Assembly (NCBI RefSeq): GCF_035967765.1
Contig: NZ_JAYWIT010000001.1
DNA length: 64,000 bases
Source: Conexibacter stalactiti
Lineage (GTDB): Bacteria > Actinomycetota > Thermoleophilia > Solirubrobacterales > Solirubrobacteraceae
Reading direction: 5' to 3' (one strand)
In this document: positions 49,829 through 60,031 of the stretch, in pieces
Layout of the letters: every line of letters starts with the position of its first letter
Numbering within the stretch: the stretch's first letter is position 1
Position numbers and translations under genes: made by a program
The notes under the pieces: model-generated
The model's input: the letters and a program-made list of their open reading frames with translations, nothing else
What the model was told of the DNA's origin: nothing
Database searches by the model: none

Positions 49829-51496
49829 ATGAGCCCAAGCCCCCGGGGGAGGCGGCTTGCCGCCGCGTGCGCCGGTCTGGTCGCCGTCGCGGCGACCGCC
49901 GCGTCCACGGCACCGAGCGCGCTCGCCGACCGACCTGGCCCCGCACCACCGCTGCAGTGGAGCGCCTGCAGCGACGAGGGCGTCGCGCAGTGCGCGACCG
50001 CGACCGTCCCGAAGGACTGGTCCAAGCCGCGCCGCGGCACGCTCGACCTCGCCGTCGTGAGAATCCCGGCGACCGATCCCGACAGACGGATCGGCTCGCT
50101 GTTCGTCAACTTCGGCGGTCCGGGCGGCGACGCCGCCAGCACGGTGGAGGCGGTCGGCGCGCGGCTGTTCAGAGGCGTCAACGACCGCTTCGACATCATC
50201 GGCATGGATCCGCGCGGCGTCGGCGGCAGCAGACCGGCGATCGACTGCAGATCGAACCAGGAGACCGAGGGCGTCTACGCGCAGCCGTTCGAGACGCCCG
50301 ACACGCTCGACATCCGCGCGATGATCCAGCGCGACACGAGCTACATCCGCAGATGCCTGACGCTCAACAGCGCAATCCTGCCGTACGTCTCGACCGCGAA
50401 CGTCGCGCGTGACATCGACCACCTGCGCGCCGCCGTCGGCGACGACAGACTGACCTACCTCGGCTTCTCGTACGGCACCTTCCTCGGCGCCACCTACCAG
50501 AGCATGTTCCCCGACCACGTGCGCGCGCTCGTGCTCGACGGTGCGCTCGATCCCGACCAGTACGTCAACGACCCGCTCTCGAGCCTCGACGAGCAGACAG
50601 CCGGCTTCGAACGCGCTATCGGCCGCTTCCTGCAGGCATGCGCGGCCAGACAGGACGCCTGCCTCGGCTTCGGCGGCGAGGACCCGTGGTCCGCGCTCGA
50701 CGAGCTGATCGAGAGAGCGGCCGTCACGCCGATCCCGACCGCCGACGGCCGGGCGGTCGACGGCGAGGACATCGACGCCGCCGTCACGCAGGCGGTCTAC
50801 TCGAAGGACCTCTGGCCCGACCTCGCGTACGCGCTCGCGAGAGCGCAGCAGGACAACGACGGCACCGTGCTGCGGGCCCTCGTCGACATCTTCTACGGCC
50901 GCCTGGAGGACGGCACCTACGACCCGCTGACCGATCGCTACTTCACGATCAGCGCGCTGGAGCAGCGCTACCCGCACGACGTCGGCACCTTCCTGCGCGA
51001 GGGCAAGCGCTCCTACCAGGACTACGACCACGCGTTCTGGAACCACGGCTACGGCGAGCTGGCGTGGGGCCTCTACCCGGTCAAGCCCAACAGCGCCTTC
51101 TACGGCCCGTTCCGCAACCCGGCGAACGCCCCGACGACGCTCGTCGTCGGCACGACCTACGACCCGGCGACGCCGTACAAGGAGGCGAAGCGGCTCGTCA
51201 GCCAGCTCGGCAACGCTCGCCTGCTGACGATGCGCGGTGACGGCCACACCGCCTACGGCGGCAACTCCGCCTGCATCGACGCGGCCGTCGACGCCTACCT
51301 GGAGGAGCTGGCGCTGCCCGCCGAGGGCATGAGCTGCCGCCAGGAGGTGCCGTTCGAGCAGCCGCCGCCGGAGCCGGCCGCGACGCCGCAGGGCGACGTC
51401 GCGCCGCAGTCGCTGGCGCAGCGCAGCGGCCTCGCGCAGCGACTGGAGCGGATCGAGCGGCTGGCACCGCACGTCAAACCGCTGCCGCTGCCGTAG
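49829..51496 (+). CDS. Secreted alpha/beta-hydrolase, tripeptidyl aminopeptidase-like (555 aa)
   Basis: A signal peptide (RRLAAACAGLVAVAATAASTAPSALA) is followed by an alpha/beta-hydrolase: oxyanion segment NFGGPGG, nucleophile Ser in YLGFSYGTFLG, catalytic Asp in VVGTTYDPATPY and His in GDGHTAYGG, the last two in the TAP-like C-terminal domain. Such enzymes remove tripeptides or hydrophobic residues from peptides outside the cell. RBS AGAGGGGAG precedes the ATG. It is placed between, and opposite to, two beta-propeller paralogs. At least ten Arg codons are AGA. Confidence 0.9.
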   Translation: MSPSPRGRRLAAACAGLVAVAATAASTAPSALADRPGPAPPLQWSACSDEGVAQCATATVPKDWSKPRRGTLDLAVVRIPATDPDRRIGSLFVNFGGPGGDAASTVEAVGARLFRGVNDRFDIIGMDPRGVGGSRPAIDCRSNQETEGVYAQPFETPDTLDIRAMIQRDTSYIRRCLTLNSAILPYVSTANVARDIDHLRAAVGDDRLTYLGFSYGTFLGATYQSMFPDHVRALVLDGALDPDQYVNDPLSSLDEQTAGFERAIGRFLQACAARQDACLGFGGEDPWSALDELIERAAVTPIPTADGRAVDGEDIDAAVTQAVYSKDLWPDLAYALARAQQDNDGTVLRALVDIFYGRLEDGTYDPLTDRYFTISALEQRYPHDVGTFLREGKRSYQDYDHAFWNHGYGELAWGLYPVKPNSAFYGPFRNPANAPTTLVVGTTYDPATPYKEAKRLVSQLGNARLLTMRGDGHTAYGGNSACIDAAVDAYLEELALPAEGMSCRQEVPFEQPPPEPAATPQGDVAPQSLAQRSGLAQRLERIERLAPHVKPLPLP

Positions 51497-51515
51497 CGGA
51501 GATGGGGAACGGGGC

Positions 51516-51542
51516 GCGGGCGGAGCTGCACTCTCCGCCCGC
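51516..51542. terminator. First tandem hairpin after the hydrolase
   Basis: A 10-bp perfect stem (GCGGGCGGAG with 51533-51542), loop 7 nt, 20 bp after the hydrolase stop in a convergent region. Confidence 0.6.
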
Positions 51543-51556
51543 CGCGTTCCCGCCCT

Positions 51557-51595
51557 CGCGTCCGTCGCGGTCGTCCCACCGCCGCGACGGACGCG
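51557..51595. terminator. Second tandem hairpin, between convergent genes
   Basis: A 14-bp perfect stem (CGCGTCCGTCGCGG with 51582-51595), loop 11 nt, just before the end of the second propeller gene on the minus strand. The pair probably terminates both genes. Confidence 0.65.
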
Positions 51596-51607
51596 GGCAG
51601 GCGCGCG

Positions 51608-54600
51608 CTATCTGCGCACGATCGTGAACGCGAGCGTGACGGGCTTGGATGCGCCGCTCGCGTTGCCGGCCTTCACCGTTACGCGGTAGCCGCCGGCGGC
51701 GAGCGCTCGGCGCCCGATTCGGCCGCTGAACGCGATCGACCGTCTGCCGCCGTCGATGCCGTTGCGTCGGAGCGTCGCGACCGTCGTCCAGCGCGCGCAG
51801 GCGCGTCGTCTGCGCAGTCTCGGCGTCGCTCTGCGGCAGGCCTTGCCGACCTTGCGCCCCCTGCTCGACCGCTCGATCGCGATCGTCAGGCTCGCGCGCG
51901 TGTTGAGCGTGAAGCGGACGGCACTGCCGGCCGGCGTCGGCTTGCGTCTGCGAGCGCCGGCTCTGCGCGCCGCCGCAACCGCCGTCGCACTCTTGCCGAC
52001 GCGGAATCTCGCACGCAGCAGCGACACCTGCGTCAGCGTCGGGCGCGGCAGCGGCGTTGAGATGACCGGTCTGCTCGGCGGCTGCTGAGGAGCTCTCGGC
52101 GGCGGCGGCAACTGCGGCTGCGGTGTCGAGCAGGTGCCCGCGAGCACGTGCACGTAGGCGGTCGGGGTGTCGCCGGCGGCGCCGGTGAAGACGTTGTGCC
52201 CGGTCCCCGTGAACGACAGACAGCGGCCGTCGCCGCTCAGCGACGGGCCGACGGCGCCGAAGTCGGACCCGTCGAGCGTGCCGAAGGCCGGCGGGCCGGC
52301 CAATACGCCTGTCGCGCTCGTGCGCGCGAAGACGGCGGGGCGGCCGCCGCCGCCGACGCCGGGCAGCAGGTTGGTCGCCTCCGAGACGAAGGCGATCGTG
52401 CCGCCGTCGTCGCTGATGCTGGGGACGCTCGCGTTGGCGTTGGCGACGGCGCCGCCGGCCGCGCGGCTGACGAGCGCGTTCTGGTGCGTGACGAGGTCGC
52501 GCGCGACGATCTGCGACGTGGCGCCCCAGGCGCCTCCCTCCGGCGCGAGCGTCTCGTCATCGGACATGAACGCGACGGTGCGGCCATCTGCGCTGATGAC
52601 GGGCCCGGCCGCGCTCGCGGCCTTCTGGCCGCCCGCGCCGGAGCGGCGCGAGACGAGCTCGACCGTGGCGGCGACGGTGTCGCGCACATAGACGTCGGGC
52701 ATCACCGACGGGCCCGGGTCGGCGGGATCGAGCGTGTTGGCGTTGGAGACGAAAGCGACCAGCCGGCCGTCGGCCGACAGCGTCGCCGCGCCGCTGTCGT
52801 CGTTGGCGAGCGTCCCAGCCGCTCCGTCGGCGCGGTCGACGACGACCGTCGTTCCCGCTGCCACGTCACGCAGGTAGACGTGGCGGTCGCCGCCCGGCGT
52901 GCCGAGGTTGGTCGCCGTCGAGTCGAACACGACGTGCGTCCCGTCAGCGCTGATGCGAGCGGCGCGCACGTCGGCGTCAGCGTCGTCGCCGCCGAGGCCG
53001 TCGGCCCGCGAGACGAGCGTCGTCGTCGCGCTCGCCAGATCGCGCAGGTAGGCGTCGGCGAAGCCGTCGCCGTCGGCGGGATCGAGCGCCGCGTCGGTGA
53101 CGAAGACGACGCGCGTGCCGTCGGCGCTGATCGACCGCTCCGCCGGCGGGCTCGGGCTCGGCCCGCCCGCTGCCCCGTTCGCGCGCGAGACCAGCTCGAG
53201 CGCTCCGGTCAGCACGTCGCGACGGTAGACCTGGACGCCGATCTTCCCGAGTCCCACCAGGTCGCGGCTCGTGGCGCCGACGAAGAGGACGTAGCGGCCG
53301 TTCGCGCTGATCGACCGCTCGCCATGACCGGCCGGCCGGTCCCACAGCGCCGGGAGCAGGAACGGCGCGGTGCCGGCCGGACGCGAGACCAGCTCGGGCG
53401 CGCCGAGCGTCGGCGGCGAGACGACGTGGGCGCGGGCGAAGACGCCGCTCGCATCGGGGTCGGAGTCGGGCGTCACGCCGTTGCCCGAGACCCATACGAA
53501 GAGCGAGCCGTCGCCGGAGATCGCGCCGTTGTAGACCTCGTCGCGACCGACCGATCCGAGCGCGGTCGTGCCAGCCGTCATGTCGCGCAGGTAGGCGCCG
53601 AAGCCCTGCCCGGTGACCCCGAGGTTGTCGGCGCGGGTGCTGAAGACGACGTGACGGCCGTCGTCGGAGACGCTCTCCGCATACGCGGAGTCGTCCGCTG
53701 CCGTGCCGGCGACGCCGTCCGCGCGGCTGACCAGCGCCGAGACGGGTCTCGCCATGAATCTCGTCCCGAGGTTGCGGCGGTAGACGGCCTGTTCCGTGTC
53801 GACGTCGGTGCCGGGCGCCGCCAGGTCGGTGGCGTAGCTGTTGTAGATGACGTCGACGTTGGTCGAGCCACCGGAGGGCGGCGAGCCGGCGACCAGCGGT
53901 GTCGAGCTCGAGTTGTTGGCGCTTCTCCCCGCGACTCCGTAGGCGGTGCTGACGAGGTACGTCGCTCTCGCCGTGACGTCGCGCGCCCAGATGTCGCGAC
54001 CTCCGTTGCCGTCGACGAAGCCGCCGATCAGGTCGCCGGCGGACGAGTCGAACGCGACCCACGTGCCATCGCCGCTGATCGAGGGGCTGCCCGAGTCGTC
54101 GTCGCCGCTGGTGCTCGTGCCATCTCCCGCCGAGACGAGCAGCGCGGCGCCGCCGGCGACCGCGACGCGGTAGACGTCGTCGTCCGCGTTGACGTCGCCG
54201 GCGGTCAGTCTCTCGTCGCTCGTGAACGCGATCCATGCGCCGTCGCCGGAGAGGTCGTAGTCGGAGACCCCCGCTCCGGGGCCGGCCACGGCCGTCGCCA
54301 GCAGCGTCTGGCCGGTCGCCAGATCGCGCACGTAGACGTCCTCGTCGTCATCGACGTCGGCGGGGACGAGCCGCGCCTGGGTCGTCCAGCCGACGCGGTT
54401 GCCGTCGTCGCTGATCGTGACGTTGTCGGCGTCCGCCGGCGCGCTGGCACCATCGGCGCCGTCGGCACGGCTGACGAGCGCGACCGCACCGGTCGCACGG
54501 TCCTTGCGAAAGACGTTGACGACGTCGAGCGCCGCTGCCGGCGCGAGCGTGTCGGCCGCCGACAGGAACGCGACGTAGCGCCCGTCGCTGCTGACGCCGG

Positions 54601-54781
54601 CGTCGCTCGGATAGCCGAGCGCGTCGAGGCCGCTGTCGGCGCCGGCGATCGCGCCGGGCGGCAGCGGCAGCAGCGCCGTCGGGAACGTGTCGCCGGGGCC
54701 GGCGCCGGACGCGGCGCCACTGCTCGCGAGCAGCAGAGCGGTGGCGGTGGCCACCGCGATGGGGATGCTGCGTCGCTGCAT
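51608..54781 (-). CDS. Secreted PD40 beta-propeller protein with Ig-like C-terminus (1057 aa)
   Basis: Paralog of the protein at 47039-49648. After a signal peptide (VATATALLLASSGAASGA) come about 15 PD40-type repeats (for example ISADGTRVVFVTDAALDPADGDGF then DAYLRDLASATTTLVSRADG). A Pro-rich linker (QLPPPPRAPQQPPSRPV) leads to a C-terminal beta-sandwich with LTQVSLLRARFRVGKSAT, VRFTLNTRASLTIAIERSSRGRKVG and YRVTVKAGNASG. This Arg-rich C-terminal domain is frequent on exported proteins of Thermoleophilia and may contact the wall or DNA/polyanions. RBS GAGGAGGA precedes the ATG. Function unknown. Confidence 0.87.
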   Translation of the reverse strand: MQRRSIPIAVATATALLLASSGAASGAGPGDTFPTALLPLPPGAIAGADSGLDALGYPSDAGVSSDGRYVAFLSAADTLAPAAALDVVNVFRKDRATGAVALVSRADGADGASAPADADNVTISDDGNRVGWTTQARLVPADVDDDEDVYVRDLATGQTLLATAVAGPGAGVSDYDLSGDGAWIAFTSDERLTAGDVNADDDVYRVAVAGGAALLVSAGDGTSTSGDDDSGSPSISGDGTWVAFDSSAGDLIGGFVDGNGGRDIWARDVTARATYLVSTAYGVAGRSANNSSSTPLVAGSPPSGGSTNVDVIYNSYATDLAAPGTDVDTEQAVYRRNLGTRFMARPVSALVSRADGVAGTAADDSAYAESVSDDGRHVVFSTRADNLGVTGQGFGAYLRDMTAGTTALGSVGRDEVYNGAISGDGSLFVWVSGNGVTPDSDPDASGVFARAHVVSPPTLGAPELVSRPAGTAPFLLPALWDRPAGHGERSISANGRYVLFVGATSRDLVGLGKIGVQVYRRDVLTGALELVSRANGAAGGPSPSPPAERSISADGTRVVFVTDAALDPADGDGFADAYLRDLASATTTLVSRADGLGGDDADADVRAARISADGTHVVFDSTATNLGTPGGDRHVYLRDVAAGTTVVVDRADGAAGTLANDDSGAATLSADGRLVAFVSNANTLDPADPGPSVMPDVYVRDTVAATVELVSRRSGAGGQKAASAAGPVISADGRTVAFMSDDETLAPEGGAWGATSQIVARDLVTHQNALVSRAAGGAVANANASVPSISDDGGTIAFVSEATNLLPGVGGGGRPAVFARTSATGVLAGPPAFGTLDGSDFGAVGPSLSGDGRCLSFTGTGHNVFTGAAGDTPTAYVHVLAGTCSTPQPQLPPPPRAPQQPPSRPVISTPLPRPTLTQVSLLRARFRVGKSATAVAAARRAGARRRKPTPAGSAVRFTLNTRASLTIAIERSSRGRKVGKACRRATPRLRRRRACARWTTVATLRRNGIDGGRRSIAFSGRIGRRALAAGGYRVTVKAGNASGASKPVTLAFTIVRR

Positions 54782-54862
54782 GGGTCCTCCTCAGCTGTCC
54801 GAGCGGCGGAGGCTAGGCGGCGCGTGGCGCGCCCGCAGTAGCGGCGCGGTCTCGTTTGAGTC

Positions 54863-56533
54863 TCAGGCGGGCCGGTCGCCAAGCACCGACAGTTCGACCG
54901 CCGACTGGTGCGCTGCGTCATGCAGCAATTCGTGCTCGACGGCCACCAGGCGGGTCGCGCTCTGCGGCGGCTCGCCGGTGCCGGCGTTGCGGGCGTAGCG
55001 CGGGTGGGCGCCACCGGCGACGAGCACGCGGATCCGCTGGCCGGCACGGAAGCGGTGGGCGGTCGGCCACAGCGCGAAGGAGACGCGGCGGCTGCCGTCG
55101 GCGGCGACCGGCGGCGCGGCGTCGTCGAGCCGGATCAGCGCGTCGCAGACGTTCAGCGAGCGGCCGTCGGGGTCGACGTCGCAGAGGCGCACGAAGAGGT
55201 CGGCGAAGGGGCTGGAGGTGCGCAGGTGCACGTCGGCCTGGACGGGACCGATCGCCTCGACGTCCTGCTCCAGCGGCCCGCTCGTGAAGGTCAGCACGTC
55301 GTCGCGCGCCTCCAGCGGGCGGTTGTCGGTGACCGGCTCGCGCGCCAGCAGCACCGGGCCGCCGAGCGACGGCGTGGGGTGCGCGGGGTCGTAGGTGAAG
55401 CGGCTCACGGCGCCGTCGTCGGCGTGGCCGGGCGGCGTCGTGCTCAATCGCCCGCCGTCGTGCAGGTGCAGCCGCCACGGGCGCACGCCGGCCGGCGGCC
55501 ACTCCTGCAGCGTGCGCCAGGCGTTCTCGCCGCCGACCCAGATCCGCACCGGCGCCTCGTCGAGCAGCCGCCGGTCACCGAGCAGGTGGGCGCGCAGCCA
55601 CGCCAGGCCCTCGCGCGTGCTGCGCGCCAGCAGCGGCGTCGAGGTGTGCGCCCACGGGCCGATCACGAGCTGGGTCGTGCGGCCCGCTCTGCGCAACGCG
55701 ACGTAGTCCTCCAGCAGCCACGGCAGGAAGATGTCCTGCCAGCCACCGACGAGCTGGACCGGCGCCGTCACGCCGGCGACGTCGGCGGAGAAGTCGCGCT
55801 CACGCCAGTACGGGTCGTCGGGCGCGGCGACCTCGAACCACTCGCGGAAGAACGGCACCGGCTCGCCGGCGATCACGGCGTCGACCTCACCGAGGGCAAT
55901 CTCGTCGAACGCCTGCGGCAGCTTGCGGCGGAGGCCGAAGATCAGCCGCAGCGGCGCGAGACGGCGCTCCTGCGCGGCGATGATCAGCGTCCACGACAGC
56001 GCGGTGTCGAGCGAGATCGAGCCGCCGCCGTACGCCTGGCCGTGGAACTGCGAGGCGGTGATCGACGGCGCCAGCGCCCCGATCGAGCCGTCGGCCGCGC
56101 TCGCGACCGCCCACTGCGTCAGCCCCATATAGCTGCTGCCGATCATGCCGATCGGACCCTCGCTCCACGGCTGCGCTCTCAGCCAGCGCAGTGTCGCGAG
56201 GCCGTCGGCGCGCTCGTCGAAGGGGCGGAAGACGCCGCCGGAGCCGAACGTCCCGCGGACGCTCTGGACGACGACCTGGAAGCCGCGCTCGGCCAGCAGG
56301 CGGCCGTAGACGAAGCCGAAGAAGCCGCGGCGGCCGTAGGGCGAGCGCACGAGCACCGTCGGAGGGGGCGAACTTCTGTCGCTCGAAGCCTCCGCGCGCG
56401 CGACGTAACGATCGGCCAGCAGCACGACGCCGTCGTCCATCGTCGCCGGCAGGTCGCGCTCGACGAGCAGGTCGCGCGTCTGCGCCCGCGGCAGCCGCAT
56501 CGAGCGGCCGGCGATCTCGCTCAGCAAGGTCAT
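54863..56533 (-). CDS. CocE/NonD-family hydrolase, X-Pro dipeptidyl-peptidase-like (556 aa)
   Basis: The N-terminal alpha/beta-hydrolase has PPTVLVRSPYGRRGFF, the RGTFGSGG loop and nucleophile elbow MIGSSYMGLTQWAVAS. The C-terminal jelly-roll domain (FTSGPLEQDVEAIGPVQADVHLRTSSPFADLFVRLCDVDPDGRSLNVCDALIRL) is that of PepX/CocE. No signal peptide. It hydrolyses an ester or amide, possibly X-Pro peptides. ATG 56533 fits the family; the frame stays open to a GTG at 56599. An eight-codon reading frame (GTG 56556) ends in a TGA overlapping the ATG. Confidence 0.88.
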   Translation of the reverse strand: MTLLSEIAGRSMRLPRAQTRDLLVERDLPATMDDGVVLLADRYVARAEASSDRSSPPPTVLVRSPYGRRGFFGFVYGRLLAERGFQVVVQSVRGTFGSGGVFRPFDERADGLATLRWLRAQPWSEGPIGMIGSSYMGLTQWAVASAADGSIGALAPSITASQFHGQAYGGGSISLDTALSWTLIIAAQERRLAPLRLIFGLRRKLPQAFDEIALGEVDAVIAGEPVPFFREWFEVAAPDDPYWRERDFSADVAGVTAPVQLVGGWQDIFLPWLLEDYVALRRAGRTTQLVIGPWAHTSTPLLARSTREGLAWLRAHLLGDRRLLDEAPVRIWVGGENAWRTLQEWPPAGVRPWRLHLHDGGRLSTTPPGHADDGAVSRFTYDPAHPTPSLGGPVLLAREPVTDNRPLEARDDVLTFTSGPLEQDVEAIGPVQADVHLRTSSPFADLFVRLCDVDPDGRSLNVCDALIRLDDAAPPVAADGSRRVSFALWPTAHRFRAGQRIRVLVAGGAHPRYARNAGTGEPPQSATRLVAVEHELLHDAAHQSAVELSVLGDRPA

Positions 56534-56564
56534 CGCGTCAACACCCCGATTCGCACGTCCCACG

Positions 56565-56570
56565 ACCGTA
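56565..56570 (-). promoter_or_regulatory. Putative -10 box upstream of the CocE-type gene
   Basis: TACGGT on the minus strand ends 8 nt before GTG 56556, the first codon of a short open frame overlapping the hydrolase start. Confidence 0.35.
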
Positions 56571-56708
56571 GCGCTTCCGATCGCCCGCGCCTCGGTCACG
56601 TCGCCGCGGCCGCGTGCGGACGCGACGCTGTCACAGCGCCGCCCGGCCGACTATGCTCGCGCCCGCACGCGGCCCAGCGGGGGCGGCATGGATGACGAGG
56701 AGCGGGCG

Positions 56709-58112
56709 ATGACGTCGAGCAAGCCGGAGGCCGAGGAGCACCGGCTGGGGTTCCAGGCGCACGTCTGGTTGACGGCCGCGGTCGCCGCGATGGGCGGCAT
56801 CCTGTTCGGCTACGACACCGGCATGATCTCGGGCGCGCAGCTCTTCATCGAGCGCGAGTTCGACCTCTCGTCGGGTGAGATCGGCGTCGTCGTCAGCGCC
56901 GTCACCGCCGGCGCGCTCGTCGGCGCGCTCTTCTCCAGCTGGCTGACGACGAGATTGTCACGGCGCGGGATCGTCAAGCTCGCCGCGGTCGTCTTCATCG
57001 TCGGCGCGGTGCTGGCGGCGGTCGCGCAGAGCGTCGAGGTGCTGATCGGCGCGCGCTTCGTGATCGGCCTCGCGGTCGGCTTCGCCTCGACCGTCGTGCC
57101 GCTCTACATCTCCGAGGTCGTGCCGACGGCCAGGCGCGGCTCGATGGTCGCGTTGTTCCAGCTCGCGATCACCGCCGGCATCCTGCTCGCCTACATCGTC
57201 AACGCGGCGACGGCGGAGGAGTGGCGGATCGTCTTCGCGCTCGCCGCGGTGCCCGCGACGCTGCTGTTCCTCGGCATGCTGGTGCTGCCCAACAGCCCCC
57301 GCTGGCTCGTCATGAGAGGCGACGTCGACGGTGCGCGCGCGGTGCTGCACGAACTGCGCGACCCGGAGGCGCCGGAGACCGAGGAGGAGCTGCAGGAGAT
57401 CGTCACCGCCGTCGAGGAGGACCGCAGACGGCCGCACGAGTCGATCGGCGCCGCGCTCACGAGCCCGCTGGCGCGGATGATCCTCGTCGTCGGCATCGGG
57501 CTCGGGATCTTCCAGCAGATCACCGGCATCAACACGATCATCTACTACGCCCCGACGATCCTGAAGGAGGTCGACTTCGGCGACTCGGCCTCGACGCTGA
57601 CGACCGCCGGGATCGGCACGCTCAACTTCGTCGCGACGATCCTCGCGCTGCTGTTCGTCGACCGCATCGGCCGCCGCAAGATCCTGATCGGCGGCATGAT
57701 CGGCATGGCGGGAACGATGGCGCTGATCGCGATCGCCTTCGCCGTCGACGACTTCAGCGGCATCTGGAGATGGGTCACCGTCTTCTGCCTCTTCGGCTTC
57801 ATCGCCTGCTTCGCCGTCAGCTGGGGCTGGGGCTTCTGGGTGATGGCGTCGGAGATCTACCCGCTCTTCATCCGCGGCCAGGCGATCTCGATCGGCAACT
57901 CCGTCCAGTGGGGGGCGAACTTCGCGATCTCGCTGCTGTTCCCGATCCTCCTGACCGCCTGGGGCGGCGCGCCGGTCTTCGGCATGCTCGCCGGCTTCGG
58001 CGTCCTGGCGCTGTGGTTCACCTGGAAGCTCGTGCCCGAGACGCGCGGCAAGACGCTCGAGGAGATCGAAGAGGAGTGGCGCCGCCGCGCCGGCGTCGAG
58101 GCGACCGCCTGA
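56709..58112 (+). CDS. MFS sugar porter, sugar:H+ symporter (467 aa)
   Basis: Twelve-helix sugar transporter: GGILFGYDTGMISGA in TM1, the RARFVIGLAVGF-type and PLYISEVVPTARRGSM signature, LVLPNSPRWLVMRG, the TM7 motif QQITGINTIIYYAP, VDRIGRRKILI and the C-terminal VPETRGKTLEEIE. I choose ATG 56709 because GAGGAGC lies just before it; ATG 56688 upstream is possible. Homologs carry glucose, xylose, arabinose or inositol. A TATGCT box (56652-56657) may be its -10 element. No sugar kinase or isomerase is adjacent. Confidence 0.93.
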   Translation: MTSSKPEAEEHRLGFQAHVWLTAAVAAMGGILFGYDTGMISGAQLFIEREFDLSSGEIGVVVSAVTAGALVGALFSSWLTTRLSRRGIVKLAAVVFIVGAVLAAVAQSVEVLIGARFVIGLAVGFASTVVPLYISEVVPTARRGSMVALFQLAITAGILLAYIVNAATAEEWRIVFALAAVPATLLFLGMLVLPNSPRWLVMRGDVDGARAVLHELRDPEAPETEEELQEIVTAVEEDRRRPHESIGAALTSPLARMILVVGIGLGIFQQITGINTIIYYAPTILKEVDFGDSASTLTTAGIGTLNFVATILALLFVDRIGRRKILIGGMIGMAGTMALIAIAFAVDDFSGIWRWVTVFCLFGFIACFAVSWGWGFWVMASEIYPLFIRGQAISIGNSVQWGANFAISLLFPILLTAWGGAPVFGMLAGFGVLALWFTWKLVPETRGKTLEEIEEEWRRRAGVEATA

Positions 58113-58168
58113 GAAGTCACACACAGACGCTGTAGACCTTGGGTCATGCGCCGGCCAAGATCCGGTGC

Positions 58169-58399
58169 ATGACCGTCACGATGATCGATCTCCCCGACGA
58201 TCTGGTTCGCCAGATCGACGCGCTTGCACGCTGGAAGCGAACGACCCGCAGCGAGCTGGTGCGGGATCTCGCTGAGCGTGAGATCGCCGCAAGCGATGAC
58301 CTGCGCCGCAGACGAATTCGCGAGCTGCTGGCCCCTCCGGCGAAAGGCTACGGAGGCCGCGGGACCGAGTACATCCGCGAGGCACGGGACTCGCGATGA
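58169..58399 (+). CDS. Ribbon-helix-helix antitoxin, VapB-like (76 aa)
   Basis: The N-terminal RHH fold, TVTMIDLPDDLVRQIDALARWKRTTRSELVRDLAEREI, is a DNA-binding and dimerisation module; the C-terminal 25 residues (ELLAPPAKGYGGRGTEYIREARDSR) should wrap the toxin. The stop overlaps the start of the PIN toxin gene (ATGA). It should autorepress the pair and neutralise the toxin. The codon use is a little less GC-biased than in the neighbours, consistent with transfer. Confidence 0.85.
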   Translation: MTVTMIDLPDDLVRQIDALARWKRTTRSELVRDLAEREIAASDDLRRRRIRELLAPPAKGYGGRGTEYIREARDSR

Positions 58400-58830
58400 G
58401 CGACGTGCTGCTGCTCGACTCAGGTGTCTGGCTCGCCGCGCACGATCCTGACGACCGCTTTCACACTGCGGCGCAGGACCTTGTCTCTTTCGGACCGGAT
58501 CAGCGCGATCTCGCAGCCCTCGATTTGACGCTGTTCGAGGTCGCCAACGTCGCGATCCGCCGCTGGAGATCTGTTGAGCGGGCGCGGCGCGTGACAGAGC
58601 TGGTCGAGATCGCCGTCGCCGACCGGCTCGAGCGGGTTGACGGGGAAACGTTGTGGGCGACCGTCGACGACGCTGACGACTACGGCCTCAGCGCCTACGA
58701 CGCCGCTTACGTGACCATCGCTCGGCGGCGTGGCTGGCTGCGGATCAGCTGCGACCACCGGGATCTCGTCCAGCCAGGTCACGCCGTGTCGCCTGAGCAG
58801 GTCGCGAGACCGGTCGCAGCCGCCAGCTGA
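58396..58830 (+). CDS. PIN-domain ribonuclease toxin, VapC-like (144 aa)
   Basis: The four acidic residues of the PIN active site can be placed: Asp8 in LLLDSGVWLA, Glu48 in LDLTLFEVANVAIRRW, Asp102 in GLSAYDAAYV and the last Asp in RISCDHRDL. Length is usual for VapC, an RNase that cuts tRNA or rRNA loops. With the RHH antitoxin it forms a type II toxin-antitoxin pair. Codons such as TTG, GTT and GAA are more common here than in surrounding genes, again suggesting horizontal origin. Confidence 0.9.
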   Translation: MSDVLLLDSGVWLAAHDPDDRFHTAAQDLVSFGPDQRDLAALDLTLFEVANVAIRRWRSVERARRVTELVEIAVADRLERVDGETLWATVDDADDYGLSAYDAAYVTIARRRGWLRISCDHRDLVQPGHAVSPEQVARPVAAAS

Positions 58831-58842
58831 GCGACCGCCTCC

Positions 58843-60018
<1,176 letters not shown>

Positions 60019-60031
60019 CGGGTGCTCCTTC

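Noticed and set aside
47039..51472. A single 1477-residue minus-strand protein
   Set aside because: The part upstream of 49648 lies antisense to a secreted hydrolase with intact catalytic motifs, and a signal peptide with RBS begins at 49648.
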